DNA from: Collinsella aerofaciens
Lineage (GTDB): Bacteria; Actinomycetota; Coriobacteriia; Coriobacteriales; Coriobacteriaceae
Reading direction: 5' to 3'
DNA: 64,000 nucleotides
Assembly (NCBI RefSeq): GCF_015558785.1
Contig: NZ_JADMOP010000001.1
Span: forward strand, 1 to 64,000
Of this stretch, positions 63,901 through 64,000 are shown piece by piece. A program made the translations under genes and the position numbers. Within the stretch, counting starts at the first letter, position 1, and the number at the start of each line of letters is the position of its first letter. Under the pieces are notes generated by a model. The model was given only the letters and a program-made list of their open reading frames with translations, did not search any database and had not been told where the DNA came from.

Positions 63901-64000
63901 GAGCTCGGGCACGGTCTCGCGGCGCTCGACGGCAAAGCCGTGGCAGGTAGTGCCGGGCACCAGCAGTGTAGCGGCTGCGGCGCGCGGGTCGGTTGAGGTG
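60964..64000 (-). CDS. M16C (presequence protease-like) metallopeptidase, 5' end outside window
   Basis: A zinc peptidase of the insulinase family, about 1000 aa, made of two clamshell halves. The inverted zinc motif HILEH with its Glu is in FHILEHSVLCGS near the N-terminus, followed by NAMTYPDKT and an acidic third ligand region; the C-terminal half has the Arg/Tyr pair typical of M16C (GGAYGCGFRA). It degrades peptides inside the cell. The frame is open to the right edge with no stop, so the start is probably just beyond; GTG at 63960 is an alternative. Confidence 0.9.
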   Translation of the reverse strand, partial: TSTDPRAAAATLLVPGTTCHGFAVERRETVPELDSDAYVLRHTASGARLLYLACDDENKAFAIGFKTPPADSTGVFHILEHSVLCGSAKFPVKEPFVDLIKSSMQTFLNAMTYPDKTIYPVATTNEQDLYNLMDVYLDAVFNPAIYTKPTIFEQEGWHYELDLPESVEGEGEGGSASLREGTLRYNGVVFNEMKGALSDPMSVLDDAVNAALYPDTAYAHESGGDPRAIPALTYEQFLDTHARHYNPSNSYITLYGDLDVDRALAFLDERYLSQPSAASRRMDAAVAAGEDPSALAPNPLGVQVPVTCEYKRIEMATTPENALVGLGLVLGSALDRKRTIAADILFEALLGSNEAPVKKAILAAGLGGNVVSYTAAESLQPYELIMLQNAQPGVARELRRVFQDACRDLCEHGVPRERLEAIISSNEYDLRQRDYGIADGVAIACDALSTWLYDDDAATLALKYGPVYEKLRGELNGTYFEDLLRELVLENDHMALVELVPVDAAEGAESAEAAELAAKRDAMTDAELADVTERTAALRAAQEAEDTPEAKATLPRLRVSDIGEARPEPPLVVDTTAPIPCLRHGIPTNRLAYAMQYFDLSCVAFEDLPYVTLLCRLLKQLPTREHSAEELDNLLAGKLGFLSFTTEVMTQPDVDDVRPYLLVSAGALSEKIDALVSLPREVWSSTLLLDADADRVRDVLTQIRIGLEQGFINNGHSAALGRAMSYSSPSAVVREQLSGVDFYLFLRNLLEHFDERVDGLRTKLAELAERIFVADGCMASFTGSNEDFDAYWDAAGDLGLGAGDGADAGRDALVVPTPRDRHEAFVIPSDICFAASASDPRRLGIDVTGAWAVAANALSYDYLWNEIRVKGGAYGCGFRAAGERQTAFYTYRDPAIDPSIERVARAGEWLGSFEPDEAAFEGFIVSCVSGMDAPVKPYALTKRRNTTYLAGLDPHAREERRAQMLAATPGELRSLGADVTRIAAESPTCVFGGRDVIAKSNAGFNVVDLLG

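Noticed and set aside
62521-63996. 491-codon plus-strand frame opposite the M16C peptidase
   Set aside because: The minus strand carries the zinc motif and the full peptidase sequence, so this is a shadow.

Overview
The window looks like chromosome from a strictly anaerobic, high-GC gut actinobacterium of the Coriobacteriia; gene content and style are most like Collinsella (inference, no database search was run). Supporting signs are a fused pyruvate:ferredoxin oxidoreductase, rubrerythrin, mannose-type PTS genes, paired LytS/LytTR systems, GTG/TTG starts with strong Shine-Dalgarno sites, and many long palindromic repeats between genes.

Layout. (1) 1-7.4 kb is an AT-richer accessory island. 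It holds the IstB end of an IS21-type element, a methyltransferase gene broken by several lesions, an ABC exporter, an IS110-like scrap, a minus-strand peptide-modification operon and an FHA-domain fragment. The operon consists of a radical SAM/SPASM enzyme, two small Cys/Asp-rich precursor-like peptides and a 35-residue membrane peptide. (2) 7.9-17.6 kb is metabolic: PFOR, carbamate kinase, an APC amino-acid permease and an amidohydrolase, plus a membrane-anchored C39-like protein. (3) 17.7-26.3 kb has two paralogous LytS-type kinase/LytTR regulator pairs around a zinc phospholipase C-like protein, an MFS transporter and a glycosyltransferase, then a small phosphoesterase. (4) 26.7-41.7 kb is mostly housekeeping: tRNA-Asp, an Rrf2 regulator, a MutY-like glycosylase without its iron-sulfur cluster, rubrerythrin, RmuC, an ABC exporter, Nth, Mfd, PAP2, threonine aldolase and an acetyltransferase. 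(5) 41.7-56.2 kb looks like a locus for glycated amines or amino sugars: three SIS-domain proteins of the deglycase/isomerase type, a mannose-family PTS with a fused EIIA-EIIB, a HAD phosphatase, a DMT exporter and three GntR/UTRA regulators, each with candidate operators; RecQ and a YitT protein are interspersed. (6) 56.3-64 kb has a lactate dehydrogenase-like enzyme, MetA, a nuclease-fold protein between two identical-geometry repeats, 5-formyl-THF cyclo-ligase and an M16C metalloprotease that runs off the right edge.

The best candidate for an undescribed system is the peptide operon at 4.4-6.5 kb. The two precursors were too short or too hidden to stand out, but both have good ribosome sites, share the start MKHIHP, and carry repeated Cys-x3-Asp motifs, the pattern used by freyrasin-type ranthipeptides. 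The second theme is the palindromes: at least eight intergenic sites have long inverted arms, many with another hairpin nested inside. Some share a conserved loop while the arms differ, and one element occurs in sense orientation just upstream of three unrelated genes.
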